A stretch of 64,000 nucleotides of DNA, from assembly GCA_947579605.1 (NCBI GenBank), contig OX388309.1, forward strand, positions 16,314,713 through 16,378,712, read 5' to 3'. Of this stretch, positions 9,443 through 23,544 are shown piece after piece. The translations under genes and the position numbers were made by a program. The first letter of the stretch is position 1, and each line of letters starts with the position of its first letter. The DNA comes from Athripsodes cinereus. Its lineage: Eukaryota; Arthropoda; Insecta; Trichoptera; Leptoceridae. The notes beneath the pieces were generated by a model. The model was given only the letters and a program-made list of their open reading frames with translations, was not told where the DNA came from and made no database searches.

Positions 9443-12217
9443 AAAACTAATTCATTTTCAAGATAAATGATCTTGTATTATAGGTACGGATTGCATAAAT
9501 AAAATTTTTGCAAAATTTGTTAAAGCTATTTTGTGAATTAAATGATAAAAATTAATAAAAAATAATGATAAAGTATTGAAGATACAGTAAAAAATAAATG
9601 TTTGATGATAGTAATAGACTTATCAATTTTATTCTATAATAAAAATATAAAATAACATTGTTGCCATAGTCTGCTTCTAATCGATATTTTAGTAAGTACA
9701 AAGAAATGTAAAAGAACATTTGTATCTTTCGTGTAAAAAAAAATCTGTTTCTGAAAGGAATAATTTGACATTATATGTATCTTGTTTATAAACAAAGAAA
9801 TAATTACGAATAACATTTCTTTCTTTATTCTAAATACAGACTCTGAAATACCTTTTAGAAATTTATTTTGAATCTTTTATTATTAGTGACGATGACTGCT
9901 ACTATTTAAACATTTAAACGATACTGGGTTTATGTCTAGTCTTATACGAAGAAATAACTTTACAGGAAGCTAATCTTGCTGATGACAAATTATAATTTAT
10001 TAGGTACCTCAATGAGAAAATCTCATTTAACAAAACATTAGACTATTATATTATTTTATAATCGAGGATGTCCTAGAACTTTTTAAGTATTTAAGATTTA
10101 AAAATATCATCGGGAAAATGATTTAAATAAGCTTTAAATCCTGAATATTTCTCAATAAAGGATCTGTTGAATGAAACTTATTTCAGTCGCTTCCATTAAC
10201 AGAGGTATAATTTCATTATCAGAGGTATAATTCTATTTTATTAATTAATTGTGTCGGTGCACACGTAGTAGAATTCCATAATTATTCCGTAGTAGAATTC
10301 CATATTTTTCCTGCTGAGACCGCCTTGGCCAAAAGCTGTTATGGTCTCAGTGCAGGGTGATGTTTTTATATAATTTGAAACAAGTTTTTCTTTCTACTAT
10401 AGATTATTGATTCCGAGAGAGACGTCTTTCGACTTATTTAGGTCATTATCAATCTGTCTGATAAGAATTACTCAACAGACTCCTCATCCGTATAACTGTA
10501 ATAAACTGTGCAAACTGCTTTAAGTAGGAACCAAGAAATTTGATTCGTTTAAGTGCACTTTACCCATGGTACGTTCACCAACCCCATTGTTCTCGCATAT
10601 ATAGCCATTACGAGTTATACGTATTCATTTACTACTTACTCAAAACTTTTTTTTTTTATTTGCCTTTTCTTTTTTAATTATATTAATCGTTATAATCGGA
10701 TTCATTATAAAGGCACATTTTATTAAATATATAAAGATGAGTTTTAATTATTTTGACAGAAACAAACAAAGGATAATCCAATAATCTACATTCTTCTAGG
10801 ACAGCTGTTAAAATAAATTTATTCATTATGATGAAAGTTGATGGTGTTTGTTTACGTAAAACTTTTAATCGGTCCCTGACTTACATAGAAGCTCAAATGA
10901 GTTTATTCAGATAGGATTATGTTAGCGATAACATACTTACTTTACAGACAATACACCCACCATTTTATGGTCATATTTACAGTATGTTACATAGAACTTC
11001 TGTATATGCCCTGTCAAGTCCCCCCGACATTGACGATCACTCTGCCCTGTTTGGAACAACTTCTCCACACTTGTACTATTTGAACTAATCAATATTGAAT
11101 TATCATATTCTCTTATATCATAACTGGATAACTCTGAAATAGTTGTATTGAATTAAGTTCATGCTTGCAGAGATTTTGATTAAAAATCAATGTTTATATA
11201 AAAAGAGATATTTTTGTTTCATATTGGCGGAATGCCTAGTTTTATATAACAATATTTGAACAATACACCAGAGTGACAACATCAATTTTTATCATATTTT
11301 TTAACCTAAAGTATCGAAAGTTGACGTCTTTGATATATGACGATGTTACTCGATTCTGGTCACAAATATAAAAAGAATATTTTTATTACCTACATTATTA
11401 TTACCTTTGACGATGTACCTATGTGTGAATAAAGTAAGTAAGAGATGGCATCAAATTTATTTCGAGAATCTCAGAGTAGATAAATTTGACAGTTGGAATA
11501 TTTTAATAATAATAAATTGTATTTTCTCCGTGATTCGGAAATTATTTATCGGAAAATAAGGATTATTATAATGTGCTGATGAATAACTCATGTTCACTGA
11601 AAATAAAACCTTAACAACCTTTCAGGGAAAATGCTGTTAATCGAGTTAAATAACTGTATCTGACATTCTTTAATTTGTCTGAGTAAAATAATCCAGCTAT
11701 TTTTAAACTAAATACTCAATTCCTTTTGCACCTTTAAAAGTATCTAATCCCTTGATCCTCTCTAATCTGTTAGTGGCAAGCTGGAGAGAATATTTATGTA
11801 CTTCAATTCTAATAATCTACTCTCGGACTTTTTCAGAGCAGTACACATAATAAAATAAGATAATGAACATTGAACCACTAATTATATACTAGATAGCTCA
11901 GCTTGTGTATCTTTTGTAGAAATTTAAAACACATCTGGTGGTAGAAATGACTCCTAAACAATGTACTATTTAGGTATCTGAGTTGTATATTTTATCAATA
12001 TGCTCCAAACCAACAAATTAAAACATCTGTATCAATTTCACATCAATAAGTTATACTTAAAAGCACTAGGTCAGCAATGAAGTAATTTTTTGATATGCAA
12101 ATAAACATGAGGGGTGACTAAATGGAAATGTTGACTCGGATTTTCAGAAAAACTCCCAATTAATATATAATGTATATCTACTTTGTCGTCATAAACCGCA
12201 ATAATTATAAATTTATA
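9443..12217. other. Intron 1 sequence, little recognised
   Basis: About 2.8 kb of AT-rich intron. The only structure noted is at 10255-10350: a doubled GTAGTAGAATTCCAT and then GAGACCGCCTTGGCC / TGGTCTC, a possible small hairpin. Confidence 0.5.
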
Positions 12218-12223
12218 CAATCA

Positions 12224-12530
12224 TGACATATCTCACAAGTGGGGTAGCTAGTAGACCAGCTGCATTTATGTAATAAACATACAAGCGAACCTCTCCATGC
12301 CAAGAAAAAACTAAGACATCTATGACGAATCGTAAATCTAGGAATCTTAGTTATATACCTACAGTATTTGTAAACATATGTGCATTCTGTAATTGGGTTA
12401 GTGCTATACCTAATTGTTTTATACTATATTATTGTTAAACCTGTAGAAATGCCAATTAAGGAAAAAAATCTCATCGCTGAGTTTAAGTTGTAAAATGTCT
12501 TTATTTTGTCAAACATTTAGCATTTATATT
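12224..12530 (-). mobile_element. SINE-C copy, interrupted
   Basis: The 3' half (12224-12310) and an inner part (CTCATCGCTGAGTTTAAG at about 12467, to about 12530) match SINE-C on the minus strand. They are separated by about 155 bases not found in other copies. Confidence 0.55.
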
Positions 12531-12648
12531 AATGGTTTTATCTTGCACATCATTTGATAAACACAAAAAAAAAACTATATAGTGAACAATTCAGAATACA
12601 ATGTTCAGATGCTTCGCATTTTATTTACATATTATTATGTTATTAACT

Positions 12649-12823
12649 AGTTCGTTGGTAGTCTGGAGGTAGAGTCTCGGCCTCGTGAACAAGGGGTCCG
12701 TGGTTCGATACCAGGTGCCGGCAAATTCCCCTTTCACGACACAAGCTTTTAGTAGCTTACTGTGAAAGGTGTATAAGGTTGTACTTGGGTTTATAACAAA
12801 AATTAAAATACATTTAAAAAAAA
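12649..12823 (+). mobile_element. SINE-A, full-length copy with target duplication
   Basis: About 175 bp with an A-box-like TAGTCTGGAGGTAGAG, a B box GGTTCGATACC (12702-12712), a shared body ending AGCTTACTGTGAAAGGTG, and an A-rich tail. It is flanked by the 7-bp direct repeat ATTAACT (12642-12648 and 12824-12830). It is a tRNA-derived SINE, not a tRNA gene: the anticodon arm does not fold and the sequence continues past the tRNA-like part. Confidence 0.85.
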
Positions 12824-12980
12824 ATTAACTGGATTTTGTATTAATTTTTAAGATGCGGAGGTCTTCAAAATAACAATAGAGGTGAAAAGATGTCACATTT
12901 ATATTTCAATAGTGAGCAAAAAAAATGTAATTTTCCTAAAGTATTGCGTAAAAAATAATATGATTTTTTTTATGAGATTT

Positions 12981-13020
12981 CTTCTGCGGTATCCGCACAC
13001 CCATTCGGATACCGCAGAAG
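12981..13020. other. Perfect hairpin, 15-bp stem
   Basis: CTTCTGCGGTATCCG pairs with CGGATACCGCAGAAG around a 10-base loop. It is GC-rich against an AT-rich background. It could be a relic of a small inverted element or a structured RNA segment; I cannot tell which. Confidence 0.75.
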
Positions 13021-13712
13021 CCTGGGGATTTCCATTAATCCGAAATTCTATACTTACCAAATCTTGTCCACACTACAGGAAACCTGAAGTTCTGCAAGGC
13101 CATAATAGCCTCCATGCGTGAGATCTTTTGACTACACTCTTTTGACATCCCTTTAGCCGAGAGAAGTGAACACATTAATAAAATAAGCAATAAAATAGCA
13201 AAATATTTTTTAACCTAAAACAAATCAATATTTGGAAAAATACAAAAACCGGGGCAGAAATAGGAGTTAAAAATTGAAACTTTATTATAATTCAAACTTG
13301 AATATTTTAATTTTGTCACCCATCTTCACCGCCAACATTGAGACCTAAAGTTCTCAAAAATAATTTAGTAAAGTCATAGTGGAGTTATTATTATCTTTGC
13401 TAACTATGTTATATAAATGAGGAAAGTGTCATTCTTTGTTTTTGAAATAAACAACGCTTCTTCGTGATCATACTAGCAATATATCCAGCTCGCTGTATCA
13501 TATTATACACTTTATATTATCATGAAGCATTTACACGTCAGCTTATCTCAGATAAGGATCAGATTTATTTTAAGGATTTATACAAACATGGCTATCTCTC
13601 AAGTTTCACGAATTGTTAAATTGCGTTGCGCTAAGTTGTGAAATTCGAAAAATTGTGTGCTAACTGCTTCTAGCTATGCTCCTACAATAATCACGTAATC
13701 ACACGTATCTAC
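13021..13712. other. Intron sequence, partly related to the following element
   Basis: No gene. The last 110 bases contain CACGTATCTACGCG, which partly matches GCCGTATCTACTC near 14613. The inverted element that follows may therefore extend further left. Confidence 0.4.
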
Positions 13713-14464
13713 GCGTATTTTGAAAGTATACAACGCCATTACGCACAGGTTGGGACTGCTCGCGTATAGTTTCAAGTAGTAATAAGCATAAATATTTTTA
13801 GAAACAATACATGGTTATTACGCTCTTATCGTGTATATTTTCCAATAACGTAACACTCAAATTTGTGTGGAAAACATACTGCACAAGTTTCCATTGCGGA
13901 ATAATCGTGTACATTTTCTAAGCGCAAGGCAACGTTCTTAGATTGTATACGCGACTAGTTTCCAAGTGGCCATTTTGATTTGTTGCTTTCTCTTTTTTTC
14001 ATATATAACTAATTGTTTTAATTATTTTTCACATTTTGTTTTTATCATTAATTTTTTATTGTTTTTATTACCTGTATTTTTGTTATTTTGGATTTACTTG
14101 TTTTTGTTATAATTTCTGAAATTTGTCAACTTGTAAAAGCGAAAATTGTAAATGTACCTACTAAAATAAATTTAAATAAATATATTACTTGACTGGCGTC
14201 TTTTTAAAGTAGCACTTAAAAGTAGCACTTACATTTGTGTTTCTTTTATACGATAAAAATATTTTTGTTCTTTGTTTTGTTTTATTATCAAAATATTCAT
14301 AAAATATTATAAAAAAATATTATTATAAAAATATTTTTATATACACGATAAGAGCGTAATAACCATGTATAGTTTTTAAAAATATTTATGCTTATTAATA
14401 TTTGAAACTATACGCGAGAAGTCCCAACCTGTGCGTAATGGCGTTGTACACTTTCAAAATACGC
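13713..14464. mobile_element. Non-autonomous DNA transposon with 124-bp inverted arms
   Basis: The left arm 13713-13836 (starting GCGTATTTTGAAAGTATAC) and right arm 14341-14464 (ending CTTTCAAAATACGC) are inverted copies with only a handful of mismatches. The 504-bp middle is T-rich and non-coding. A further copy of the end motif lies at about 14591-14614, so the element may be nested or run to about 14640. Confidence 0.8.
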
Positions 14465-14792
14465 TTCACTGAATCAGCGTCAGAAAGTATACGCGACAAT
14501 TACGCAGAAATTGTGCATATTTTCTGAGACTATTTTTCGTTACACAATTTGAAAACATACATTGCAAGAACACTATGGATGCGTACTGGCATTGTATACT
14601 TTCAAAATACGCCGTATCTACTCATACTTACAACATCAGAAAGAAGCAATATGAGCTTGGAAGAAAGCATTATTCATTAATACATTTTGTTGAATAATTA
14701 GACGTTAACTTGTTAGGAAGGTGAATATTATCTAATAGAAGATAATTTCATGTTGGATGATAGATCATAAGTTATCATAATTATTTTGTATC

Positions 14793-15104
14793 AAGGAATA
14801 CATCATGGGAGCTTATTTAATTACATGTATTTACACTTATTAATATATGTATTATTAGTCATATATATCTTTAGAATATTAATTAATATTTGTATGAAGG
14901 AATACATCATGGGAGCTTATTTAATTGCATGTATTTACACTTATTAATATATGTATTATTAGTCATATATATCTTTAGAATATTAATTAATATTTGTATG
15001 AAGGAAAACATCATGGGAGCTTATTTAATTACATGTATTTACACTTATTAATATATGTATTATTAGTCATATATATCTTTAGAATATTAATTAATATTTG
15101 TAGG
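14793..15104. repeat. 104-bp tandem repeat, three copies
   Basis: Units begin at 14793, 14897 and 15001 (AAGGAATACATCATGGGAGC). They are nearly identical; differences include ATTACATG versus ATTGCATG and GAATAC versus GAAAAC. Confidence 0.95.
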
Positions 15105-18100
15105 CAATTATTTTCAACTAATACGTATAGTGTTTGTTATTTTATTTTGTTTAATAAACATTTATTTGCACGCAAACAACGACATAGAGTCTAATTACGT
15201 ACATTATGTTTAAAAAAATATCCAAGTCTCAATATCTGATATTAGAAGAATATCTTTTCTAATGTTAGGATTGGGTTAGATTTTTCTACACATTTTTGTA
15301 AATTAAAATTTTCCAAAGATGATGTAGTAGGCATCAAAATTGTTTTGACCAAATTCAACACAAGTTCCAATTGAGTTATATTCTTTTTAATTGTTATTGA
15401 CAAAGGTGTTTTATAAATCAGTATATTTAAAAAAAAAAGTATTTTCCTACTGATTTTAATTTCATTAAAAGCTCTATTGTGTATTTCTATGTTGACATTT
15501 AAAACAATTTAGTTACTTAATTTACTTATTTATAAAATAATTCATTGTTAGTAAGCAATTAACATTATTAGATTATTTTAATTTTATTCAAATAATTCGT
15601 AATTTAATTAATGCGGCATTTGTACGTATTTTCGGAGGCTGTTTTTAAAGCATGAAATGGAATTATTCAAAATCGCAGGTGTTTCAGCACTGGTGTTGTC
15701 TATTAACATGCAGATTATTCAGATAACCAGGAGATAAATAATAATGAAATAGATGTTCGTAGGTATCCTTCGTTGAGAGCTTTCACCAAAGAAATGTGAT
15801 ATCATCCTCCTCTGTAAAAGTTCTAATGTGATAATATTTATTAACAATTCAACAGCTGAACCTTCATAATATTACAAATCTCCAACAGCAGGTGGCAAAA
15901 AATAGTATTTTATAAATCTAATGTTTTTGTGTTAACACTTTGGAAATTCATTATTAACATATAATTAAATATTTTTTATTTAAAACACTGTATTCTTTCC
16001 AAATTAAATTTATTCACCTCAAACGTTTTCGCCAAGGCTTCTACTTGGCATCCTCCTCCTTGGAGTCCTCCTGATGATGGACCGATGAGTTATCGATACT
16101 TATTTTATATCCATATAATGAATTACAAATTACTAATTTATTGATAAATTGTTGTATAGTTCCTCTTTATATAATATGTATCTTTATTTGATATTATCCA
16201 ATGATATTTAATTGTGCAATAAATTTCATTCGCTTAATACTTTAACTAATTATACAGATAGCAGAGCTTTCCGATTTCCAAACGTAAATAATTGAATGCC
16301 TACTTCAACGATTGCTGTTGGTTGTCTGGAGAAATATTTTCACAAAACCATTCCGATTTCGTTGTCTGAGCATCAGATCAAACATTTTAAGTATCGGGTC
16401 AACTAATTTACGGCGTTGAAAGTAAATTTATAGCTTTTCGTGAAAACTTTATAAATAATTTCTATTGGTCTCAACGGAATACATTTATCAACTCAACTAT
16501 TCATACATGTACAAAAAGCTATTCCATTAAGTAAATCGATAAGATTTGAACCTCTATCTCAATATTTTGAATATAAGTTTTGCGTGGTGATCATTATCAT
16601 CCGCCTATTTATCTTTAGTACGCTATAATCACTGTGAAACCTTGGGTGATGCTACACGAAACGACTTATTTAACTTATAAATTATTTTGCACGACACAAA
16701 CATATTATCTATTCACCTTAAATGGCTAATATCTCTTACAAAAATATATATTACTCTTTTCTCTAGGTGTAAATGTTTTATAGATTAATATTCACATCAA
16801 TAACGTTTTAATACAAATAATTTGATATCAGATTTTTATATTAAAAATATGGTTTTGTATTCAAAGTAAACAATCAAAATATCGCTAATAATTGATTTTT
16901 TAGATTGTTTCACAATTATTTACAACATTTTGAATCTCTGATGTGGAATTAATCGTATGTTTTTAAATTCGATACAGTAATATAATTCTTTAAACGTAAT
17001 TTTCCATAGCATTTATGTATATTCGTGCATATATTATACAAAGTGATATGTGGAAAAAATATAGCTATTTTTATAGTAATTTCTCTGTAACATGCGACAA
17101 GTAGGCATTTTGTTTAAATTAATTGCTGAGTAGGTACAGTATTGCAAATTAAAATTAAATAATAGTATGGATAAGCATAAATAACAGTAATTGTTTTCAC
17201 CGTTTGGAAAATAAAAGCGTATTGTATTTAAAACGTTCGAATGAATATCTCTCAAAGTTATACATAAACCACAGGCAATATATTCAACCACAGCGGGGAT
17301 AAATAAAGGGACGACAACGTGAATAAAAGTGTCACCATAATTCTATCTGAATAATAAGACAAACAGTGAGATTAAAGTATAGTCATTGTAAGGATCGGAG
17401 GGAAACAGAAGATGTGTAAAACACTGAAAGAAACTGGTATATAACTAATTGGGATAAACATGAAAGGTAGCGTGGTAACTAGGTATTATAAAAATATTAT
17501 TATTGTGCTGGTTACTACATCCTTTTTCCTGTTACTGTTCTATTGTAATACCCATGTCGTGTTTACGTCTAGGGGTAAATTCACACTATGGTGTGAATGT
17601 TTTATTCCACTTACGTTGTACTAAAAACAATAAACAATAAGTCTTTGTAATATATTGTTGTCGACGTATTTGGTGGAAGTTGAGTAAAATTATTATTAAT
17701 GATACTTTTGTGTAGCTAGTTCTTCCACTGAACTAACAATATAACTATTAGTTACTTATTATACTCGTTTAATGGTACCGCTGCGTGGAAAATCTTATAA
17801 ATATATAAAGAATTTGTATTATATCAACATCGACATCGGAGAATCTACTAAACGCATACGTTGTGCATTTTTATATGAAGTTATTCTAGATAGACCTTGA
17901 AAAATAAATTGATGAGCATAATACAAATAAAGTATGAAAATAAATTTTCGTGATTCTTCCACTCTTGTTTACATTTTCCACGAATCGTTACTTTTGTGAC
18001 TTGCGGTAATTCTCAAAAATATTAAAGTGAAAGAGGCTTTTCAGATATTCAAAACCAGAATAAATATAGAAGAGCGATATACCTTTTTATATCAAAGCAA

Positions 18101-21100
18101 ATTACTATTCATTATACTATTTGTCATCTTTTTTAATGTTTTTGATACGTAAATATGAGTAGTTAGGTATATAAAATGAGTGATTATATATTTTTTTTCA
18201 ATAATATCAATGCTAAAAATCGTGAAGATATAAGCCAAGCCTATATTCACGAAACGCGCATTCTTCAACAATATTTTTTACCCATCTTTTTAAAAAATTT
18301 CTTTTAACCTCTTATCCTTGTAGAGTACAGTGAAGTATTGAAAATAAAAACCCAGTAAGTATATTAAAATCTAAAACTATGATATTGTCATTTTATTAAT
18401 ATTTAGAAAAAAATCAATACCTACTAAAAACTACAAAAAATGTTACATTCCTACTACATAAATTCCAATACTCGGTAATTTTACAAATGGTTAGTTTGAT
18501 GACCGACGACGGATAGAGGACAACCTGTATGTTCATAATATTATTATAGTTTTTTTAATTACGATTTTTTTTATTGAATCTCCAAGATTTCCCAGTGTAA
18601 TGAGAAGGAATACCATTGTGAATAAAATGAAGTACCTAATAGGTATATATGAAAACATATTGTTTAACATTATTTGTCTCAAAAGATGTTGCTCAAAATC
18701 ATAAATCTAAATAAAAATTTCTAATATTTCAGACTACAAAAAGCTTAACAAACTGTGTGTAAGACAAATGTCATATATATAAATTATTTTTTTCGTATTA
18801 CAATGTGATTGACACGTTTTTTTTTAAGTAATCGTCAAAAAGATTAATTATGTAAATACTTCTTTGTTGTATAATTTATTTTGTAAAGACTTTTTCATTA
18901 GGTATCGTTTTTATTATGTAAGAAGTGACCTTTATACATTGACAAGTGAATAAAATTTATTATTTTATTATGTCTATCCAAAGTCTAACGGAAGAACTTG
19001 AGTTTTATATTATTAATTTTGTAATTAATTCGAAAACGATTTAAATCTAAGCACGTCAATATGAATAATTGATAAGATTTTGTGAATTCATTTCTTAAAA
19101 TGTTAATTTTTCTTGAAATCTGATAAAAGACTGAGTTTTTAACAATTCAAGACTCAAATTAGCATTGTATAAAATAGTGATTTTTTAGAATGATATCTTA
19201 AGATTACTAAAGAATCTTTTTTTTTCAGTAAAACTAAATGATGCATTAGAATAGCGTTCGATTAACCTGTAATAAATTTGCATTTTGATTTTAAGTCTGT
19301 CTTCTATATGTACATATGTGTATTTTGAAGATATTCAAGGGGATATAATATAACTACTTTAATACCATTGATTACAATAAAAACTTTAATTTTAATATTT
19401 TAGTGAAAATTTGAAATACATATTTATAGACTGGTATTAGAAGTTGAAGCAATATGATAAATTCTTAATGATTTATATCAAATAAAACTCAATTTAAATA
19501 TTAAGAGCCCTTGATAGGTAGGGAACTCGAAATTGTCACATGATTTTACGCAACCATTTTTCAACATTGATTATTAATTAATTGCAATATTTTCGTGATC
19601 GAGATGATATTTTTACTGTTTGTTTTTGATAATATCAAAATTTGAACATATTTTAATGTATTTTTAATAATAATGAAAAAAAATTCCGAGAGATTCATGT
19701 AGAAATTATCGATTGAAAAACACCTTCCGAAATTTCATCACGACTAGCAGAGGTATTTTAAGACAATCATCTTAGAGGTTACATAAATGATGAAGTAAAT
19801 TTAGCTCCAAGGATGCTTTAGAAAAATCCTATTTTTCTTAAATTTGGGTAATATTTAGCCATATTTTATTAAATATGCGAAAAAAATGGGATTTGTGACG
19901 TGCACATAAGAAAATATAATTTTTAGTTCGTCAAGTTCGAATAAGGAAAACATATTTAAAACAATTTTAATTGAATAATTTATCATATGAATATAAAAGC
20001 GTGATGTATTATTTATATTGTGAAATTTTCATTTTGAATTTTCCGCTTGCGGGAAAGTTTTTATGAAAATTTCCGTAGAACTCAAAAATCGGCTTTAGTT
20101 CGGCCAGCCGAGCCAAAGAGTCGGCACGCTGTTGAATCTGCGTCTGATTATTTATTTAAAATTATTAAAAAATAGAGATGGTTTTATGCTTGAAACTACA
20201 TAATTACAGCACTAGATTACTTTATTTTTACCAAGGAAACATATTTTTATATGTGTCATCAAGTAATCCCTATATAAATGTTTTTTTTTTTCATAAAAAA
20301 AAACATTATAACTTAATATACCTAAATAATATTTATTTCCATGTCTGTCAAAATGCGAATCGACGAATACGAGAATGAGTGTTCAGTAGGTACTGTAGAT
20401 GAGGAGTTCACAAGTAAAGGCACACCGATCCATTTTTCACAAATATTTAACTATGAATGAAGTAAAATAAATCAGTGAAGTTGATATTTTCAACCGACGG
20501 TTCTCGGTGGAAATTCATGTTGAATTATTTACAAATAAATCACTTTTTTATATTATATCCACTGTGACTTTTAATCAACAAAAAGTCACAGTTTAAACAC
20601 TACAAATAAGTGTTTTATATAATTAATTCAAATAAATCAGTATTTTTTTTTATTTTTAATTAAATGTTGGTGAACTTGTTTGTGTACTCAATAAAACTGT
20701 AGATTGACCTCAGCATGTCCGCCTATTTCTCTTTTTGCTTATTAGTTGCAACATATTTACTTTTCTAATGATAAACACAAAGTGCCAGCTAAAATCCAAT
20801 TACTAAAAAATGAATACAGAAAATATGCTCTTAACACTAAATTACAGTTCGTTTACCTTACAAAGACTATGATAAAAAAATACAAACACTAAAAAAAATA
20901 TATCAGGTATCAGGGAACTAAATTGCTGCCGGTACCTACTCTGCAAAGAATTCACCAAATTTATTTAGGTATGCTGTTTTCTTAGTTTCAATGTTCTAGA
21001 GTTGATGTAGGTAACTTTGTGTATGAACTCCTCAGAATGACATTCACCGATGTCAATATTGTTGTCATAGCAACATTTTGTTATTTTTGTGAGTATAAAA

Positions 21101-21679
21101 TATACTAAATACACTGATTTATAGTTTTATTTTAATTTTTTCATTATTTAAAATGACGAAAGAGTCATTACGATTAACGAATGTGAGAAAAAATAAATAA
21201 GCTTCATATTATTCACATGATCAAAATGAGTGAGTATATTATAATGATTGATTTATATTATATTGTTTTTGACATATTTTTTTTGTAACGTAACCTTTCC
21301 TACAGTAATTATTAAAAATAAAATATTTTAATACGCGTGTGTAAGCAAACAATGTTTCTGATAGAATAAATTAATAAATTCTTTATGTTTTATACTTTCC
21401 AGATTATTAGATGATTAGATGATTAGTGACATTAAAACGGTGATGGAGAATTACTAAGACTTGACTAATCATTTGCAAATGTAAGTACATAATTTTTAAC
21501 TGATATCCTGATATTTAGGTATATAGTAAAATCAGCACGTATTATCTTATTTTCATGTTACTATTTCAAATAAGCTGATATATGAATACACGCAACATGT
21601 TTGAATCTCGGATACATATGTATGTTTTAAAACAAGCTTTGGTACAATTATTATTATTTTATTTTATGTATTTATTGTA
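15105..21679. other. Long AT-rich intron stretch, nothing recognised
   Basis: About 6.6 kb without a convincing frame or known repeat family. Two small hairpins were noted: ATTCACAC-TATG-GTGTGAAT at 17579-17598, and TGTGACTTTT with AAAAGTCACA around an 8-base loop at 20563-20590. A short GC-richer patch lies at 20035-20145. Confidence 0.5.
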
Positions 21680-21792
21680 TTCTGCTTGTAGTGTGTTCTT
21701 ATATTTAATGTAATTTGTAACATAATGGCCTTCTGAAACCAGCAGATTCTACCTGCTGTTTGAAGGTTTCTTTTAAATAAATAAATAAATGA
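21680..21792 (+). repeat. Retroposon 3' end with AAAT tail
   Basis: A hairpin (CCAGCAGATTCTACCTGCTG) and a short spacer precede TTTTAAATAAATAAATAAAT. This hairpin-then-tail arrangement is the same as in the other LINE 3' ends here (53812, 58733), so it is probably a truncated LINE. Confidence 0.5.
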
Positions 21793-22100
21793 TGCCATTC
21801 ACTAGTTTGCGAATGATTTAGGTATTCCATAAATTATACTAAGTAATAATATAAAATTAGTTTGTGAATCAATAGTGAGAAAATGGTTTAATGTAAAAAT
21901 AGATCTCAACATGCATTTGATTTTTAGATTATTATGAGTATTCGAAGTTTTCTAAATATGCATATTATATATGTACATATTTGCAGAAACCACTTTGCAT
22001 GTATGGTTACTATGGAAACAAATAATATTTATATTTTGACATTCCATTTCCACGTGAAATTTTAACACAAAGACATTGTACTTTAATAAGACTGTGCATT

Positions 22101-22220
22101 ATTGGCCGGTTTCAATAATCTATCTATCCGCTCCTGTCGATTGAAATCTATTGTGTTCTATATTTTGAATCATACATTTCAATCGATAGTCGCGGATAGA
22201 TAGGTTATTGCAACCGGCCA
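22101..22220. mobile_element. Short MITE with about 45-bp inverted ends
   Basis: TTGGCCGGTTTCAATAATCT at the left pairs with AGGTTATTGCAACCGGCCA at the right, continuing inward through TATCTATCCG and CGATTGAAAT. Total size is about 120 bp. A TA direct repeat on both sides is possible. Confidence 0.8.
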
Positions 22221-23090
22221 TAAGACATGATTACACATTAAATCACTTTATTGCTATAATTTTGTTTTATTTCTATGATGAAAAAATACTCTGCAAATAT
22301 ATGGACAGATTGTGAATTTATCCTTGTATTATGATGTCTCAAATATTTTTTTGTGATACTAAATATGCATGAATCATTCTCTCCAAATCCCGGCCTTTTT
22401 GTTGTTTGCAATTTAATGGTGGAGTCAAAAATAATAAACAAGGGAAAAACATATTAAATATTCTTATATACTTTTGCAGCACTGGTGCCACTTAAGGGAG
22501 CCATCATTGTCACTTAATTTGACGTCCCAGAAGAAAGAATAAATTATGGTCAACTCAATGCAGAATGGTGCAACAAATTATGGATAAACTCAAATATAAC
22601 TACTTTAAGTGTACTTTTTAAGGTGTATAATATAAATTATATAATTGTTGCAGAATAAAACTGAGTATTATTAAAAAAAAAGTATTTGAGTACTTTATTG
22701 GAAATATACCCACTTATACGCCCACATATATGTACATAAAACAAGGTAGACATGAAAAGCTAATAAGCTTTTTTTTGACCAATGATTTGATGAATCTATC
22801 TATACCCTCACGCCACATCCCATGTGGAGTAAGCAGAGAGAAGGGAACGACAATTAAGTAAACACCTACCATTATCCAGCAAAAATAATAATAGTCTACC
22901 TACCTACGTGTTTGCTATATTCATGTATAGGTATATGTAGGCCAATTTATAACTCTTGGGGCATGAATGCTCTCTCGCAGGTGGGCCTTGGTGACCTCTG
23001 GTGCATCAATTGCATTATACATGCCGTTTTTTCAATGGAGTGCACGATCTTGTTAAAAATTATGTCTTTGTACGCAATGATTATTGTGTC
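22221..23090. other. Intron sequence, nothing recognised
   Basis: AT-rich. The open frame around 22912-23115 is short, has no known motif and is not supported as a gene. Confidence 0.5.
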
Positions 23091-23093
23091 ATT

Positions 23094-23360
23094 TGGTGTC
23101 ATAGATAATGAGTGAAATATACATCACGTACGTCGCATTTTTTATCTCCTTTTTCAATTACCGCAAAAAGAGAGACAGTGATTTTTTAATGTTCGTAGTT
23201 TTTCGGACATAATATTAACTATATTATTATTATGTCTACGTGTGTTAGTGACCAAGTGGTGTCATAGATAATGAGTGAAATATACTTCATTTCTTTATCT
23301 CGCTTTTCACTTACCGCAAAAAGAGAGACAGTATTTTTTTAATGCTTCGTAGTTTATTGG
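23094..23360. repeat. Diverged direct duplication (period about 168 bp)
   Basis: GGTGTCATAGATAATGAGTG followed by AAATATAC, and later CCGCAAAAAGAGAGACAGT, occur at about 23096-23180 and again at about 23260-23335. The spacing is slightly altered between the two blocks. Confidence 0.8.
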
Positions 23361-23544
23361 TTCGTACGTAGTTTAAAAGTTAAAATTTGGTGTAAACACC
23401 TGTTTTTAGGCAATTCTAGCATATAGTCGAACGATTTCAAATTAAATTCTGGCTGTGAAGTCCTGTTAAGTAGTTGATTAAGTAGTAACGTTCAAATAAA
23501 GTGATGGTGTATTTTGCTAAATATATATAATAAAATTAGAAAAA

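Noticed and set aside
12649..12823. tRNA gene suggested by A and B boxes
   Set aside because: The B box is good, but the anticodon arm and acceptor stem do not close. The same sequence recurs with an extra body, an A-rich tail and target duplications, which makes it a SINE.
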